A stretch of 64,000 bases of DNA from Bacteroidales bacterium (GTDB lineage Bacteria; Bacteroidota; Bacteroidia; Bacteroidales; P3). Within the stretch, counting starts at the first letter, position 1; each line of letters begins with the position of its first letter. Location: the NCBI GenBank assembly GCA_017446745.1, contig JAFSQF010000008.1, positions 34,406 through 98,405 on the forward strand, read 5' to 3'. The translations under genes were made by a program, and so were the position numbers. Below the pieces are notes generated by a model. The model was given only the letters and a program-made list of their open reading frames with translations. It searched no databases and was not told the origin of the DNA. This document shows, piece by piece, positions 51,870-61,417 of the stretch.

Positions 51870-53723
51870 TTACTTATTTTTTCCGTTGCCTGTCCATATC
51901 GGCACATCCTGCGATTGCAGAATGACGCTTCCTTTCCGCAGCTCGTCGCGAAGCTTCTTGGAATGTTTCATATTGTTGACGCTGTTGCTGATGGCCTGAA
52001 CCAGGTCGACGATGTAGATGGTGGCCGCAACAGAGGCACCTACGGCGCCCACAATGGTGCCGAAGTTCTTGTATTCCCAAGGGGCGTGCGATTCTGTGTC
52101 GTCCCAGTTGTACAGCTCTGTAGCGTTGGCCTCGTGCACGAAGCCCCATGTGGCGATGCCGGCAAAGAGAAAGAACGGCAGGGCGCGTGCCGCCACGGAG
52201 TGAGGCTCGCCCTGGCGCGATGTGGCGAGGCCGGGAATGATGAGCGAGGGGACCCACGACAGAGCCCCGGGTGTCTTATAACTCATCAGGCTCACATCGG
52301 TGTAGGTTTCGCCTAAGTAGGTCTTGTGGGTGACCCCCATTGTGTACTCGCTTTTCGAGGGTATACGACGTTTGGCAATGGTGGTGTCGCCTGTGGCCAG
52401 ATGTTGGGTGGTATAGGTGGTGAAATATTGGTCTTCAATCATTTTTATGAAAGGAGCCAGGTCGTCTTTGCCTGGAGGGCATTGGTCGACGATAAACTCT
52501 CTGAAATGGTACCATTTCATTTCAGCCTCGAGCTTCTGTTCGGTGAAGACGGTGATGCCATGGTCTTTGACAGGTACAATCAGTGGCGAGTTGTAAAGTT
52601 CTGCGAGGCGTGTGTTGAAAGTTTTTTCGCGCGACTTGAAAAGTTCTACGTTTTTTGGGCGAGTGTCTTTTTCTGGCCACAGGGTTGCCTCGCCGAAGCT
52701 TTTGTTTTCGGTGTCGGTCTTGAAGGTGAATTTCACCCTCAGACCCTGAGGGTCTTCCACGAGGCTGCTGCGTATCTCGTTGTTCACGAGGATGTGTAGC
52801 GAGTGGATTATGGAATCGTAAACGTCGGGGCGATATTTCCTGTAGGGTGGGAATTCGCCGTTGCTGCGGCTGCGCAGCAGCTTTTTGATGGTGTTTACCG
52901 AATCGGTGTTGGTCGAGAAGGGGAGCAGGGTGTCGCAATAGTCAATGGCTCTTTCAATGTCGCTGTCGGCCATATCGAAAATCATAGGGATGTAGTATTT
53001 GTCGGCGGCCATCATAATGCGCTGTCTGGCGTTGGTCAGCAGGGTGTCGTCGCTCACGAAGCGGGTGTCGATAGAATCGATCTGACGAAGAGCCTGCGCG
53101 AAGGAGTGGTATTGTGTCATGAGCATTGCCTTGTCGAGTTGGTCGTAGACTTCGTCGACTTTCTCGCTACGGCGCTCACCGGCATAGAAAGTGCGCTCAT
53201 CCTCGTCGCGCATGATGAAGTGGTAGTAGTTGTCTTCCCGTTTGGTATAGCTCATCAGGAATTGCCGTGGCTTGTTCAATTTGGAGATGTAGTCGACGGC
53301 GATGATGTGGTCTACACGATTTTCTTGGAAGTTCAGTTTTTGGAATGTGTTATATAGGGAGCAGTCGCCCGAGTCGGGACGAATGTCCTCTACCATGTGG
53401 GTCAGTCCGTCTTCGGAGAAGTAGATTGTTATGCTCGATGTTCCGTCGTTGGGGTAGTTGTAGGTCTGTATTTTGTAGGACAGCACAATGTCTGATATGG
53501 TGTCGTAGCGATGGTCGCTCTTGTTTTGAGAGCTTAAAGCCGGGATGTAGCCTCTGTCGGCCATGAAGACATCAATTTTCTCAAGGGTGTCCATTATCAT
53601 GATTTTGCGCAGCTCATCGGCCGTGAGACAACCAGCTTCAACGGCTTCTTCTTCCTGAGCCTGCACCAAAAAAGGGGCAAAGAAAAAAGCCGCAAATAGA
53701 CAGTAAATCAGTTTTTTGCGCAT
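51870..53723 (-). CDS. Exported protein of unknown function
   Basis: This 617-residue protein has a signal peptide (MRKKLIYCLFAAFFFAPFLVQA) and two C-terminal hydrophobic segments (about 515-535 and 555-580) followed by a basic tail (MKHSKKLRDELRKG). The middle is soluble, with no family I recognise. A promoter box (TACTTTTG on the minus strand, 53760-53767) lies upstream. It reads in the same direction as the TIR gene 73 bp downstream, and they may be co-transcribed. Confidence 0.6.
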   Translation of the reverse strand: MRKKLIYCLFAAFFFAPFLVQAQEEEAVEAGCLTADELRKIMIMDTLEKIDVFMADRGYIPALSSQNKSDHRYDTISDIVLSYKIQTYNYPNDGTSSITIYFSEDGLTHMVEDIRPDSGDCSLYNTFQKLNFQENRVDHIIAVDYISKLNKPRQFLMSYTKREDNYYHFIMRDEDERTFYAGERRSEKVDEVYDQLDKAMLMTQYHSFAQALRQIDSIDTRFVSDDTLLTNARQRIMMAADKYYIPMIFDMADSDIERAIDYCDTLLPFSTNTDSVNTIKKLLRSRSNGEFPPYRKYRPDVYDSIIHSLHILVNNEIRSSLVEDPQGLRVKFTFKTDTENKSFGEATLWPEKDTRPKNVELFKSREKTFNTRLAELYNSPLIVPVKDHGITVFTEQKLEAEMKWYHFREFIVDQCPPGKDDLAPFIKMIEDQYFTTYTTQHLATGDTTIAKRRIPSKSEYTMGVTHKTYLGETYTDVSLMSYKTPGALSWVPSLIIPGLATSRQGEPHSVAARALPFFLFAGIATWGFVHEANATELYNWDDTESHAPWEYKNFGTIVGAVGASVAATIYIVDLVQAISNSVNNMKHSKKLRDELRKGSVILQSQDVPIWTGNGKNK

Positions 53724-53759
53724 GATGTTGTTTTGTGTTTTTCCTCAATAAATAATTTG

Positions 53760-53767
53760 CAAAAGTA
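53760..53767 (-). promoter_or_regulatory. -7 element of the 617-residue exported protein gene
   Basis: TACTTTTG on the minus strand, about 36 bases before ATG 53723. Confidence 0.5.
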
Positions 53768-53809
53768 CACAAAATATTATTATGAAACACAATTGTTGAT
53801 AAAAAAACA

Positions 53810-54106
53810 CTAAAGGGTACTGTTTTCAATATTCCACACGAAGGCGCGTATGCCTACCTCTTCGTTGCGTTTGTCGAGTTTGCGGACGGCGGTGAGGAGC
53901 TCTTCAACCTTGTCGTCGTCCACCACGGTCATCACGGCGTTGTTCATCTCGGGCCATGCGTGGGTACCGCGATGGGGGTCGCCATTGATGTGTCCGCGCC
54001 CCTGCACGTTCTCCCAGAAGGTGAATCCTCTTATTTCCAGCGTGTCCAGCATATATTCTACACGCTCATTATTTGCCTGGTTGTATACTATAAGTACTGA
54101 TTTCAT
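53810..54106 (-). CDS. PG0541-family transporter-associated protein
   Basis: This 98-residue PII-like protein (MKSVLIVYNQANNERVEYML ... FWENVQGRGHINGDPHRGTH, then VMTVVDDDKVEELLTAV) matches the PG0541 family, which is encoded beside RND pumps in Bacteroidetes. The ferredoxin-like fold suggests a regulatory or nucleotide-sensing subunit of the pump. It is the last gene of the efflux run, separated from the pump gene by about 105 bp that hold a 20-bp inverted repeat. Confidence 0.85.
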   Translation of the reverse strand: MKSVLIVYNQANNERVEYMLDTLEIRGFTFWENVQGRGHINGDPHRGTHAWPEMNNAVMTVVDDDKVEELLTAVRKLDKRNEEVGIRAFVWNIENSTL

Positions 54107-54131
54107 TGTGAGTTTATTATTTTTATGACAG

Positions 54132-54204
54132 GTGATTAGTGATTAGTGACCTGTGATTATATATACGAAAGAGTTTGTATCGCTGGTCACTAATCACTAA
54201 TCAC
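54132..54204. repeat. 20-bp perfect inverted repeat between pump and PG0541 genes
   Basis: gtgattagtgattagtgacc (54132-54151) is the exact reverse complement of 54185-54204, with a 33-base loop. Each arm itself contains a repeated gattagt word. It could moderate read-through from pump to PG0541 or be a mobile hairpin. Confidence 0.85.
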
Positions 54205-54211
54205 TTTTCAC

Positions 54212-57200
54212 TCATTTTTCATTCAAGTCTATATTCATGAAAACAAATTTTTTGCGCAGCTTGGCCTGCCGTTCTTGCTCGCCTTTGCGGTTGAAGATGC
54301 CGTAGAGGATGGGCACCACAATAAGTGTCACGAATGTCGACACCGTGAGGCCGCCAATGACGACGATACCCAGCGTGGTCCACAATTCGGAGCCTTCCGA
54401 CGTTGATGTGGCCATAGGTATCATACCAAGAATGGTGGTGAAGGCCGTCATGAGCACGGGGCGCAAGCGGCTCTTTCCGCTGAGGGCTATGGCCTCGTAG
54501 AGCTCGGTGCCACGCTCGCGCAGCAGGTTGATATAGTCGACAAGCACGATACCGTTCTTGACGACGATGCCGATGAGGAGCACAATGCCGAGCATACCCA
54601 CCATGTCGAGGTTCTCGCCAGTGATGAGCAGGGCGAGGACCACGCCGCTGAGGGCGAAGGGGATGGCGAACATGATGATGAAAGGCTTGCTGAAGCTCTC
54701 GAACTGCGATGCCATGACGATATAGACAAGCATCATGATAAGCAGTGCCAGCGTCACCATGTCTTTCGAGGTTTTCTGCTGGTCTTCGTAGTTTCCGGCC
54801 AGGGCCACGTGGATACCCGCAGGTACGTTCATCTTTTCGATCTCGCCCTGTACGCCTTGTGCCAGCTGCCCCAGCGAGGTCTGGTAGGGCATCACGGTCA
54901 GCGTCAGGTAGCGTTGGCGGTTCTTGCGCTCGATGGTGGGTGGGCACCAGTACTCGCTGATGGTGGCCACCTCTTTAAGCTTGATGATACGTCCCGTGGC
55001 CGTGGGGATGGACAGTTCCTCGATATCGGTGATGCTGCTGCGGTATTCCTCTTTCAGGCGCACCACGATGTTGTACTCCTCACCGTCCTCTTTCAGGAAG
55101 CCCGCCGCCATGCCGTTGACGCGGTTGCGCACATACATGGCCACCGTTGAGCCGTTCAGTCCCGACAGTGCCAGCTTCTGTTTGTCGAACTCTATCTTCA
55201 GCTCGGCGCGGTCCTCGTCGCGGCTGATCTTGGTGTCGCGTGCACCTTTCACGTTCTCCATCACATTTCTCCTGAGCTCCTGCGTGAATGCCGTGGTCTG
55301 GTCGAAATCGTAGCCATAGATCTCCACCTGCAGGGTGTTGTTGCTTCCTCCGCCCATGCCGCCTTGCGACACCTGGAAGTTCACCAGCTCCGGATATTCG
55401 TCGAAGCATTTACGCAGGTCTTCTTGCATGTCGAACACCGAGCGGTCGCGATCATATTTCTTGGTGCATCGTATGCTCATGCTTATCTTGTTGTTGGTGG
55501 TGCTGTTGAAAAGGGCGCCGAAGCCGGCGTCGTCGTTCGAGCCTGCGGTGGTCGACATCACTATGACGTCGTCGCCCAACAGGCGTTTCACGTCAGCCTC
55601 CATCTTGCGAGCAGTCTTCAGGGTTTCCTCGATGCGCGTGCCACGTTGCAGCTCGGCGCTGATGTTGATCGAGCCGTTGTCCTGCTCTTTCATGAAGTCC
55701 ATACCTATCTTGCCTGTGAAGAACGGTATCATCGTGACCACGAAGAAGGCGAAGGCAATGAGCAGCGTTATGCGTTTGTGGCGCAGGCACCAGCGCAACA
55801 CGTTGCTGTACCATTCATCGATGGCGTTGAAGACCCTCCCGACGGTTTTCTCGTAGGTGAACCGTTTCGATTCAGCTTTTTGGCGTGCCTCTTCTTCAGC
55901 CTGCTTGGTGAGGTAGAAAGGCTTCTCTTTAAGCATCAGACTCGAGAGCATGGGTATCAGCGTGATGGCCGCCGTGGTCGACACGCACACCACTATGGTG
56001 ATAATCCATCCCAATTCCTTGAACATGATGCCGGCCATGCCGTTGAGCATGGTGAGGGGCACAAACACGGCCACCAGCACCAATGTTGTGGCTATGACCG
56101 AGGTCCACACCTCGTTGGTGGCGCAGATGGCTGCCTCGCGCGGGTTCTCGCCGCGTTCTATATGCTTGGTGATATTCTCCAGGACCACGATGGCGTCGTC
56201 CACCACCATACCTATGGCCACGGTGAGCGATGCCAACGAGATGATGTTCAGCGAGCTGTCGCTGATGAGCAGGTAGATGAACGAGGTGACCAACGAAATG
56301 GGTATGGTTAGGGCGATAATGATGGTGCTGCGCCAGTTGCCCAGGAACACCAGCACCACGAGGACAACGAAGAGCAGGGCGTAGAAGATACTCTCCGTCA
56401 GGCCGTTGATGGCATTGGTGATGTCCTCTGAACCGTCGCGTATCAGTGTGACGTTGAAGTCGGGCGGCAGGGTTTTCATTATTTTCTCCATCTCGCGCTT
56501 CACCGATGTGGCGATGGCCACGGTGTTGGCTCCGGTCTGTTTTGTGATGATGAGACGTCCGCCATCCCTGCCGTTGATTTTCTCGTCGAGCGAGAGGTCT
56601 TTTATAGTGTCGCGCACTGTTGCCAGGTCGCGCACGAAGATCTGTTTCCCCGTGGGTGTTGTCGCCACCACGATGTCGGCGATTTCGGAGCTCTCCACAT
56701 ATTCGCCCTTGACGCGCATCTGATACTGCTCCTTGCCCATCTTGACGGTACCCGAGGCCAGGTCGAGGTTGTTGACGCTGATGGCGTTGCCCACCGCTTC
56801 AAGGCTCAGGCCGTAGGCGTCCATCTGTTTGGGGTCGAGGTCGATGTAGACGTAGCGTTCGGGGGCGCCGCTGACGGTGATGTTGCCTATGCCGTCCACG
56901 CGGTTCAGCACGTTGGTGACGTTGTCCTCCAGTATGCGTTCCATACCCGAATAGCTCTCGCCTGCCGTGAAACCGTAGACCATGATGGGCATGGCCGACG
57001 AGTTGAGTTTCAGTATCATCGGGCGCGACACGCCGTCGGGCAGGTTGTCGTAGAGCAGGTCGACATAGGAGCGTATGTCGTTGAGCGATTCGTCGATGTC
57101 GCTGCCCCACTCGAATTCAAGGGTCACCACGCTGAGGTTGTCGCGGCTGTTCGAGGTGATGTTCTTCAGCCCGTCCACCGAGTTGAGCGAGTTCTCTATC

Positions 57201-57397
57201 AGCTTGGTGATGTTGGTCTCTATCTCGCTGGCGTTGGCGCCGGCGTAGGTGGTCATCACGGTCACGTAGGGCGGGTCCATCTCGGGCATCTGGTCGATGG
57301 GGAGCCGCGTGAGCGAGAACAGACCTAATATTATCACTGCCACGAATATAAGTCCGGTGGTGATGGGTTTCTGTATTGCTGTCTTGTATATTGCCAT
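54212..57397 (-). CDS. RND multidrug efflux permease (AcrB/HAE1-like)
   Basis: This 1061-residue inner-membrane pump has 12 expected transmembrane helices in the two RND halves. The proton-relay pair is in helix 4 (GMVVDDAIVVLENI, near residue 405), and typical family strings include LPIDQMPEMDPPYVTV and NGSINISAELQRGTR. With the adaptor and TolC protein upstream it forms a tripartite efflux system exporting drugs or metabolites from the periplasm. The order is TetR, TolC, adaptor, pump, PG0541, all on the minus strand. The C-terminus ends in a basic tail (RKKFVFMNIDLNEK). No defect is seen. Confidence 0.95.
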   Translation of the reverse strand: MAIYKTAIQKPITTGLIFVAVIILGLFSLTRLPIDQMPEMDPPYVTVMTTYAGANASEIETNITKLIENSLNSVDGLKNITSNSRDNLSVVTLEFEWGSDIDESLNDIRSYVDLLYDNLPDGVSRPMILKLNSSAMPIMVYGFTAGESYSGMERILEDNVTNVLNRVDGIGNITVSGAPERYVYIDLDPKQMDAYGLSLEAVGNAISVNNLDLASGTVKMGKEQYQMRVKGEYVESSEIADIVVATTPTGKQIFVRDLATVRDTIKDLSLDEKINGRDGGRLIITKQTGANTVAIATSVKREMEKIMKTLPPDFNVTLIRDGSEDITNAINGLTESIFYALLFVVLVVLVFLGNWRSTIIIALTIPISLVTSFIYLLISDSSLNIISLASLTVAIGMVVDDAIVVLENITKHIERGENPREAAICATNEVWTSVIATTLVLVAVFVPLTMLNGMAGIMFKELGWIITIVVCVSTTAAITLIPMLSSLMLKEKPFYLTKQAEEEARQKAESKRFTYEKTVGRVFNAIDEWYSNVLRWCLRHKRITLLIAFAFFVVTMIPFFTGKIGMDFMKEQDNGSINISAELQRGTRIEETLKTARKMEADVKRLLGDDVIVMSTTAGSNDDAGFGALFNSTTNNKISMSIRCTKKYDRDRSVFDMQEDLRKCFDEYPELVNFQVSQGGMGGGSNNTLQVEIYGYDFDQTTAFTQELRRNVMENVKGARDTKISRDEDRAELKIEFDKQKLALSGLNGSTVAMYVRNRVNGMAAGFLKEDGEEYNIVVRLKEEYRSSITDIEELSIPTATGRIIKLKEVATISEYWCPPTIERKNRQRYLTLTVMPYQTSLGQLAQGVQGEIEKMNVPAGIHVALAGNYEDQQKTSKDMVTLALLIMMLVYIVMASQFESFSKPFIIMFAIPFALSGVVLALLITGENLDMVGMLGIVLLIGIVVKNGIVLVDYINLLRERGTELYEAIALSGKSRLRPVLMTAFTTILGMIPMATSTSEGSELWTTLGIVVIGGLTVSTFVTLIVVPILYGIFNRKGEQERQAKLRKKFVFMNIDLNEK

Positions 57398-57481
57398 ATC
57401 TTGTTATTTGATTCGTGTTAATTCGTGCTAATCTGTAGACAAAACCATAATATGAGCTAATTCGTTTTAATTTGTATGTCG

Positions 57482-58513
57482 TTATTCGGTTATTTCTATA
57501 GTAGAGCCGTCTACGAGGCGGGCTTGTCCGGTGGTTATCAGCAGGTCGCCCTCTTTGATGTCGCCAGGGGTGACGGGGATTATCTCGATCTGGTCGTCGA
57601 AGCGTTGTCCGAGGGTTACGGCGACGCGGCGTGCCGTGTTGCCGTCGGCAACAAAGACGTAGCGGTCGTTGCTGCCCGTCAGTTTCAGCACGCTCTGATA
57701 AGGCACCACGATGGCGTCGACTTCACCGATGGACAGCGAGGTGCGTACATACATGCCGGGGCGTATCTTCTCGCCGGCGTTGGGAATATTGAGCTTGACT
57801 TGGAAGGTGTGCGACGAGGGGTCGACGGTGGGGTAGACAATCTCGATGGTGGCGGGGAATGCCTTGTCGGGATAGATGTCGCTGTATACGTTGACTTTCA
57901 TGCCCTGCTTGACGAGGGGGAAGTAGCTCTCAGGGATGTTGATATGTGCTTTCAGGCGGCTTATCTGGGTAAGGGTGAGGATGGGTGCACCGGTATACAT
58001 CTCGCCGTCCTCATAGTTCTTGGCGCTGATAATGCCGCTGAACTGCGCTTTGACGAAGGTGTTCTCTTCCTGGAAGCGTGCCGTTTCCGCCAGCTGGTCG
58101 TAGCCGGCCTTGGTCTGGTCGTAGATCTGTTCGCTGATGCTTCCGCTGGCTTTCAGTGCCGTCACGCGGTCCAGCTCGGTCTTGGTACTCATCAGGTTGA
58201 TACGGGTGGTGTTTAGCTGGGTCTGGTCCATGCGTACCAGCATGGCTCCTTTGCTTACGCGGCTGCCCACTTCGACGTAGATATGCTCGATATGACCGGT
58301 GATGGATGGCGCAATGTTCATCGTCTCATAGCCCTCTAAGGTGCTCGACAGCTCCAACTGCTTGGCTATGCGTTTTTTCTGAAGCTCGGTGACCATAACT
58401 TTCTCGGTCTCTTTCTTGGTGGTAGAGGCTTCTTGTGAGCCTTTCTTGCCACCACAGGCGGCCATTGCTATTGTGGCCAGTCCTATTAATGCTATTTTCA
58501 GTACTTTGTTCAT
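57482..58513 (-). CDS. RND efflux periplasmic adaptor subunit
   Basis: This 343-residue lipoprotein (lipobox ATIAMAAC) is a membrane fusion protein. It has a lipoyl-like segment (GHIEHIYVEVGSRVSKGAMLV), a short coiled-coil hairpin, and beta-barrel and membrane-proximal domains (KAHINIPESYFPLVKQG; PGMYVRTSLSIGEVDAIVVP). It joins the inner-membrane pump to the TolC channel. The gap to the pump gene (84 bp) contains a dispersed intergenic word (57411-57444). Confidence 0.94.
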   Translation of the reverse strand: MNKVLKIALIGLATIAMAACGGKKGSQEASTTKKETEKVMVTELQKKRIAKQLELSSTLEGYETMNIAPSITGHIEHIYVEVGSRVSKGAMLVRMDQTQLNTTRINLMSTKTELDRVTALKASGSISEQIYDQTKAGYDQLAETARFQEENTFVKAQFSGIISAKNYEDGEMYTGAPILTLTQISRLKAHINIPESYFPLVKQGMKVNVYSDIYPDKAFPATIEIVYPTVDPSSHTFQVKLNIPNAGEKIRPGMYVRTSLSIGEVDAIVVPYQSVLKLTGSNDRYVFVADGNTARRVAVTLGQRFDDQIEIIPVTPGDIKEGDLLITTGQARLVDGSTIEITE

Positions 58514-58627
58514 ATTGTATATTTTTTCTGTTTTCGGTGTGATGTTGTATTGGTTTGTTTGAAGGCAGAGGCTTAGTGCCGGTTGGAGTACGGCCGTGCA
58601 GCGATGTCTCGACTTTCAACACTTGTG

Positions 58628-60034
58628 CTATCTTCCCAGCAGGTCTTCCAGAGCTACCTGGGCCGACACGACGCTCATAACTGCCTGAATGTAGTTGCTT
58701 TGTGCGGTGATGATGTCGGTGCTGGCATTGGTCACCTCCAGGTTGCTGGCGTGTCCGTATTTGTATTTCTCGGCGGTGTTGTCGAACACGCGGCGGGTGA
58801 CGTCGAGGTTGTCCTTTTGTATTTGGTAGGTCTCTATGGCGTTCACCAAGTCGAAATGCAACTGGTTGAACTGCACGCGTAGGCCGTCCTCGGCCTGCTG
58901 TTTGCTGTTCAGGGCTTCCTGATAGTCGATCTGAGCCGCCTTGACTTTAGCGTAGCGCACGCCGGTGCTGAACAGCGGCAGCGAGATACTTGCCCCTATC
59001 ATGTTAGGCGGTGTCATGTTGAAGCCCTGGTCTTTGCCGAAGTAGGTCTTCGAGCTGTACTGGTAGTAGGCCGACAGGGTGGGAGCGAAGTCCATCCACG
59101 CCATGGTGACGTTGCGTTTGGCCACTTGCTCGTTTTGCTGCAGCAGTTGGTAGTTGTAGTTCTTGGTGATGTCGAATTCGGCGAAAGCCAGTTGGCCGAG
59201 GTAGTTCATGTTGAGCACCTCATCGAGGCTTGTGGTCAGCCGGATACTGCTGTTGACGTCGGCTCCGAGTTGGAGAATCAGTGAGTTGTAGAGCAATTGT
59301 AGCGAACGTTTGTTCGACTGGATGCTGTTGCGAAGCGAGGCCACCTGGACGTGCAGTTTGTCGACGGTGATTTGCTCGGCGGCGCCGGCGTCGACGCTGC
59401 GTTGGGTGGTCTCTTCCATGCGAAGCATGTTGGCAAGGCTCGAATCCAGCAAGCCCACGATGTCTTCCATCACCAGGATGGAGACGTAGACGCTGCGCAC
59501 CTGCGAGCGTGTGGTCTGCTCGCTCTGCTTATAGCTGAGGTCTATCATTTTCTTTGCCAGGTCGTTGAGCATCACGCCCACTATCTGAGCTCCCGTCACG
59601 GCTACCGAGGCGGTGATGCTGAAAGTGCCGCTGGGGTTCATGGGTATCACAGTGCCTGCTGAGCTGCCGGCATCGTCCATGCCCGGTATCGAGATGGGGA
59701 AAGGCGTTCCACCAATCATTATGGTGTCGGGGAACATCGAGCTCAGTCCGCCACCGCCACCCATAACCATCTCGTAGCCGCACATGTTCTGGTAGTCGAA
59801 GCCTGCTTTCACCTGAGGAAGCATCGACGCGAGGGTTTGCCACCGGCTGTAGTCGGCTTTCTGAACCTCGAGCGAGGCGTTACGCAGCGTGTAGTTATGC
59901 TCCACGGCATATTGCTGCGCCTCTTCGAGCGATAGGGTCATTGTCGTTTCTTGCGCCTGGACTATGTGCTGCGCACTGAACACAAGAATTGAAGCTGCTA
60001 TCAACGACTTCACCTTTGATGTCGTTTTCTTCAT
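58628..60034 (-). CDS. TolC-family outer-membrane efflux protein
   Basis: I start at ATG 60034 (MKKTTSKVKSLIAASILVFS), giving about 468 residues with a clear signal peptide; ATG 60049 (MAILTMKK) is an alternative. Long helical repeats (MTLSLEEAQQYAVEHNYTLR; QAEDGLRVQFNQLHFDLVNA) are those of TolC-type trimeric channels. A Gly/Met-rich loop (MGGGGGLSSMF) near residue 100 probably faces the outside. It provides the exit duct of the adjacent RND system. Confidence 0.92.
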   Translation of the reverse strand: MKKTTSKVKSLIAASILVFSAQHIVQAQETTMTLSLEEAQQYAVEHNYTLRNASLEVQKADYSRWQTLASMLPQVKAGFDYQNMCGYEMVMGGGGGLSSMFPDTIMIGGTPFPISIPGMDDAGSSAGTVIPMNPSGTFSITASVAVTGAQIVGVMLNDLAKKMIDLSYKQSEQTTRSQVRSVYVSILVMEDIVGLLDSSLANMLRMEETTQRSVDAGAAEQITVDKLHVQVASLRNSIQSNKRSLQLLYNSLILQLGADVNSSIRLTTSLDEVLNMNYLGQLAFAEFDITKNYNYQLLQQNEQVAKRNVTMAWMDFAPTLSAYYQYSSKTYFGKDQGFNMTPPNMIGASISLPLFSTGVRYAKVKAAQIDYQEALNSKQQAEDGLRVQFNQLHFDLVNAIETYQIQKDNLDVTRRVFDNTAEKYKYGHASNLEVTNASTDIITAQSNYIQAVMSVVSAQVALEDLLGR

Positions 60035-60210
60035 TGTTAGAATTGCCATTATTCGTTTTGATGTTTTTATTTCCAATATATTTAATAAGTGATTATTCAT
60101 GGGTTGCATTTCGCTTCCGCATCTGGTTGATTTGCATGTATTATTTAAATATGTATGTGTCATTTAAACATAGATGGCGGTTCAACATTTCAACACAGTC
60201 GTTTATGCTT
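60035..60210. promoter_or_regulatory. Region between tetR-like and tolC-like genes with duplicated ATTTAAA words
   Basis: Between about 60137 and 60172 the pattern atgtat..atttaaa.at occurs twice (atgtattatttaaatat and atgtatgtgtcatttaaaca). Near-palindromic attTAAAt cores make this a candidate operator for the regulator gene upstream. No direct test is possible from sequence. Confidence 0.35.
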
Positions 60211-60879
60211 TTATTTCGCTTCTATCATTTTGTCGATGTTTTTGGTGTTTGTGGTTTCTATAATGCGCTTGAACTCTTCTTCGCGTTCGTCGTAGCGCAT
60301 GATGGCTTTCACAGAGCAGAGGCCGCGGAGGTATGTGTAGATGCTGTCGTGGACCACCTCGGAGAGCTGCTCCTCGTCGTCTTTGTTCCGGTTGTGGTTG
60401 TGCCAGAGGGCTATAGACATGTTGATGACGTTCACGGCATTGGCGATGTTGACGTTTTTGCGTAGGTCGCCGGCCTTCTCGGCCTCTTCCAGTATGGTGG
60501 TCATGATGCCCTTGAATTTCTGGCTGAATGTTTGCATGAGGGTCTTGTTCAGCTGATGATAGTAGCGGTCGGCATCCTGGAGGAAGCGGAAATATTCCTC
60601 GTTGTGGAACACAGCGGTTTTCACAACGTAGATGGTGAGCAGCAGGGGGTCGTTGACTTTGTTGAAGAGCTCCACTTTCTGTTGCCCTATACGGTGGTGC
60701 ACTTCTGTAAGACATTCCATTAGCAATTCTTCTTTGTTGGTGAAAACCTCGTAGAGTGTGCGCTTAGAGATGTGTAGCGTCGACGATATCTGGTCCATCG
60801 TCACCGCCTTACAGCCGTAGGTGTTGAAGAGCTCTATCGAAGTTTCGATAATTCTTCTACGATATTCTTCTCCTGGCAT
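60211..60879 (-). CDS. TetR/AcrR-family transcriptional regulator of the efflux locus
   Basis: This 222-residue protein has an N-terminal helix-turn-helix (residues 8-55, RRIIETSIELFNTYGCKAVT, ISSTLHISKRTLYEVFTNKE) and a helical ligand-binding domain. It is the first gene of the minus-strand run leading to the TolC, adaptor and pump genes, so it probably represses that run and is relieved by a pump substrate. A TACTTTTG box (60943-60950) and flanking aaatggtttc words (about 60918 and 60970) lie upstream and may form its own promoter and operator. Confidence 0.93.
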   Translation of the reverse strand: MPGEEYRRRIIETSIELFNTYGCKAVTMDQISSTLHISKRTLYEVFTNKEELLMECLTEVHHRIGQQKVELFNKVNDPLLLTIYVVKTAVFHNEEYFRFLQDADRYYHQLNKTLMQTFSQKFKGIMTTILEEAEKAGDLRKNVNIANAVNVINMSIALWHNHNRNKDDEEQLSEVVHDSIYTYLRGLCSVKAIMRYDEREEEFKRIIETTNTKNIDKMIEAK

Positions 60880-60942
60880 TGTGTTGATTTTAAGTTTGAA
60901 ATAAGGTAATTATGAGCTAAAATGGTTTCTGTTTTGAGAGTG

Positions 60943-60950
60943 CAAAAGTA
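60943..60950 (-). promoter_or_regulatory. -7 element of the tetR-like gene
   Basis: TACTTTTG on the minus strand with a leader of about 60 bases. Direct copies of aatggtttc lie on either side of it. Confidence 0.5.
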
Positions 60951-61077
60951 CTAAAAACCGAGAAAACTGAAATGGTTTCCTCGGTTGTTTTGTAGTTAAT
61001 AATTATTAAAGTGGAATAAATGGAAGCTGAAAGGTAGGAAAGTCTTGCTGATGTGGCAAAGACGTGACTTTTCGGCA

Positions 61078-61359
61078 TCACTGCTTCTGTTCGGGTATGG
61101 GGTTGATTGTGGAAGTCTGGACTTTGATGGTGGTGTTTTGGGCCACTTCGACGACGGTATAAACACCTTCGGTGGCTATAAAGGTGCCATGTATGCCGCC
61201 TGCAGTCATCACCCGGTCGCCTTTCTTGAGGTTGTTGCGGTATTGCTCCTCGGCTTTGGCCTTCTGCGACTGCGGCCTGATAAGGAAAAAGTAGAACACG
61301 GCAATCATTGCCACTATCATTATAACGGTCTTAATACCTGTGGAAATAGCCAATATCAT
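61078..61359 (-). CDS. yajC: Preprotein translocase subunit YajC
   Basis: This 93-residue protein has one transmembrane segment (about 8-27, VIMIVAMIAVFYFFLIRPQ) and the family signature RPQSQKAKAEEQYRNNLKKG DRVMTAGG (split here by a space only), followed by a small beta domain. YajC is an accessory subunit of the SecDF-YajC complex in the inner membrane. It stands alone here between the efflux regulator and the TerC-family gene. Confidence 0.95.
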   Translation of the reverse strand: MILAISTGIKTVIMIVAMIAVFYFFLIRPQSQKAKAEEQYRNNLKKGDRVMTAGGIHGTFIATEGVYTVVEVAQNTTIKVQTSTINPIPEQKQ

Positions 61360-61417
61360 GTTGTTTAATTGTTAATTGTTTATTTATTGTTGGTTGATTA
61401 TCTGGATGTAAGAATAA

